DNA of 64,000 nt from Thermoplasma acidophilum DSM 1728 (lineage in GTDB: Archaea > Thermoplasmatota > Thermoplasmata > Thermoplasmatales > Thermoplasmataceae), in assembly GCF_000195915.1 (NCBI RefSeq), contig NC_002578.1, positions 620,001 through 684,000 of the forward strand. Direction: 5' to 3'. A program made the position numbers and the translations under genes. Shown here piece by piece: positions 62,915-64,000 of this stretch. The first letter of the stretch is position 1, and each line of letters begins with the position of its first letter. Below the pieces are notes generated by a model. That model had not been told where the DNA came from and ran no database searches. It worked only from the letters and a program-made list of their open reading frames with translations.

Positions 62915-64000
62915 TCATTCGCTGATATACGCCTCCGCTTTTTCAATGAGATAATCCCATTTTTTCAGGATTTCGCCGTATTTTTTCTCTATCTCCTCCA
63001 GATAGTGCATTTCCACAATATCGACGTAATCCTCCGGCATGTAGCGTTTCAGATCTTGTTTTTCCCTGATCTTTCTTCCGATGTTAGCATAGCTCTGCTT
63101 CCAGTCATGGGTGTTAGCGAAGTCTTCCCAGGCGTTGCCCGTGGCAAATATTGAACCCGGCAGCATCATCGGATCGGTTATTTCAAATCTCAAGCCTTTA
63201 AATAGATCAGGAAGCCGCAACAGGGCCTCCTCAATGTAATTCAGCATGTCGATGTATGAATCCTTGAGCATCTGGAAGTCGCGATGGTAGCCAGAAGTCT
63301 TGTTCATCGTCGCCATGGCCGACATAACCGCGACCGAGGAGGACACAGCTGCCATACCCTGCAGAAGTTCAAGGTAATCCGGATTTCTTTTGTTTGGCAT
63401 GAGTGAGCTGCCCGTGGTGAATTCATCCGATAACGATACATAGCCATCCCTGTAGTATTCGATCAGATCCATGGCTATCCTAGAGAGTGTTATCGATAGG
63501 CCGGCGATGGAATTCGAGATCTGCATGATGGTGAACTGGTAGAGGGATGAAGCAATCATCGGATTTTTCAAAACTGGGCCGATCCCAAGCATCTCGGACA
63601 TGACTTTCAATTTTCCAGAATTGGGGCTGCCGTATCCAGATCCATAACCATACGGAAGGACCGATGCATCAGCAAGCGATCTGTCGATGGATCTGATGGC
63701 CAAAGCCAGCGAATTTTCTATGTAGTTTGAATACGTTGCCGCTGTAACAGGCATGGCAGGCATGAAGTGCGTTGTACCTGGCAGCAGGCCCTTCAAGTCC
63801 GCGCCTTTCAGTACCTTGATGGAATCCAGCAGGATCGATATTATGCTGTGGCACCTTTCGATGGTGAACATAAGGACGTTGGCATGAACCTGTTCGTTCC
63901 TGGAGAGGAAGAGGCGAACATTGCGGCCCATATCCCCGCACCTCTCAATGACTGCGTTTTCGACAGCGGTGTGGGCATCCTCCTGTTCAGGATCTATTTT
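62915..64000 (-). CDS. argH: Argininosuccinate lyase, 5' end beyond the window
   Basis: Argininosuccinate lyase splits argininosuccinate into arginine and fumarate. The reading frame stays open past the ATG at 63931 to the window edge, adding 'IDPEQEDAHTAVENAV', which matches the family, so the start lies outside. Seen here: 'LSRNEQVHANVLMF' (SRNDQ-like), 'GTTHFMPAMPVTAATY' and the fumarase-class signature 'TGSSLMPNKRNPDYLELL' with the catalytic Ser. About 361 residues are present of the usual ~450. It is convergent with the SMP-30 gene. Confidence 0.93.
   Translation of the reverse strand, partial: KIDPEQEDAHTAVENAVIERCGDMGRNVRLFLSRNEQVHANVLMFTIERCHSIISILLDSIKVLKGADLKGLLPGTTHFMPAMPVTAATYSNYIENSLALAIRSIDRSLADASVLPYGYGSGYGSPNSGKLKVMSEMLGIGPVLKNPMIASSLYQFTIMQISNSIAGLSITLSRIAMDLIEYYRDGYVSLSDEFTTGSSLMPNKRNPDYLELLQGMAAVSSSVAVMSAMATMNKTSGYHRDFQMLKDSYIDMLNYIEEALLRLPDLFKGLRFEITDPMMLPGSIFATGNAWEDFANTHDWKQSYANIGRKIREKQDLKRYMPEDYVDIVEMHYLEEIEKKYGEILKKWDYLIEKAEAYISE

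Overview
The window reads as euryarchaeal chromosome from the order Thermoplasmatales, most likely Thermoplasma acidophilum. The proteasome beta subunit has the 8-residue propeptide and mature TTTVGITL start known from that organism. It also carries archaeal or eukaryote-type information genes (S17e, aIF2-beta, Orc1/Cdc6, aCPSF1, PheS), a split transketolase with an FSA-like transaldolase, and a KDG aldolase and SMP-30 lactonase that fit the non-phosphorylated Entner-Doudoroff route of Thermoplasma. Many genes appear leaderless: a TATA-like box lies about 22-27 bases before the most plausible ATG, and I used this to choose several starts. These species assignments come from memory, not from a search.

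Layout. 1-2.9 kb: the end of an unrecognised gene, a universal stress protein, rps17e and two small unknowns. 2.9-6.1 kb: a tightly overlapping three-gene minus-strand operon encoding a VirB4-like ATPase with an N-terminal membrane hairpin, a VirB6/CedA-like membrane protein and a VirB2/CedA1-like two-helix protein. This is a minimal type IV secretion or Ced/Ted-like DNA-transfer machine and is the best candidate here for an undescribed system. 6.1-12.2 kb: purD (frameshifted), scpB, an NCS1 permease, dUTPase, thioesterase, a UPF0147 gene and a winged-helix regulator. 12.3-17.6 kb: a GT-C glycosyltransferase, P5C dehydrogenase and a polysaccharide flippase. 17.6-23.3 kb: aIF2-beta with TRAM, a ribbon-helix-helix gene coupled to a degenerate FtsZ-like gene, an Lrp regulator divergent from an archaeal asparagine synthetase, an MFS transporter and a CBS protein. 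23.7-28 kb: psmB, aCPSF1 (frameshifted) and a surface protein.

28-34 kb is carbon metabolism: a transketolase N/C plus transaldolase operon, KDG aldolase, an amino-acid permease and an unknown. 34.3-36.4 kb: NAD kinase overlapping a JAMM protease gene, then decayed CoxG-like and XdhC-like genes ending against tRNA-Leu(UAG). 36.5-36.7 kb: a TnpB-tail relic. 37-45 kb: a histidine phosphatase, the porGDAB pyruvate:ferredoxin oxidoreductase operon, a methyltransferase, a radical SAM protein, and a glycerophosphodiesterase/glycerol-3-phosphate dehydrogenase/CoxG-like operon. 45.5-50 kb: glutamate dehydrogenase, Orc1/Cdc6, FolC, a second TnpB-tail relic and tRNA-Leu(CAG), which differs from the first tRNA only in the anticodon. 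50-64 kb: PheS, several membrane proteins, an ABC exporter, a rhodanese, an orphan Dam-like methylase, a third TnpB-tail relic split by a small inverted-repeat element, an APC permease, an AidB-like acyl-CoA dehydrogenase, a MoaD-like protein, an SMP-30 lactonase and argH running off the end.

Most of the window is dense core genome. The accessory or decaying parts are 35.5-36.8, 49.5-49.8 and 56.5-58.5 kb. Functions are inferred from motifs read by eye; no database search was possible.
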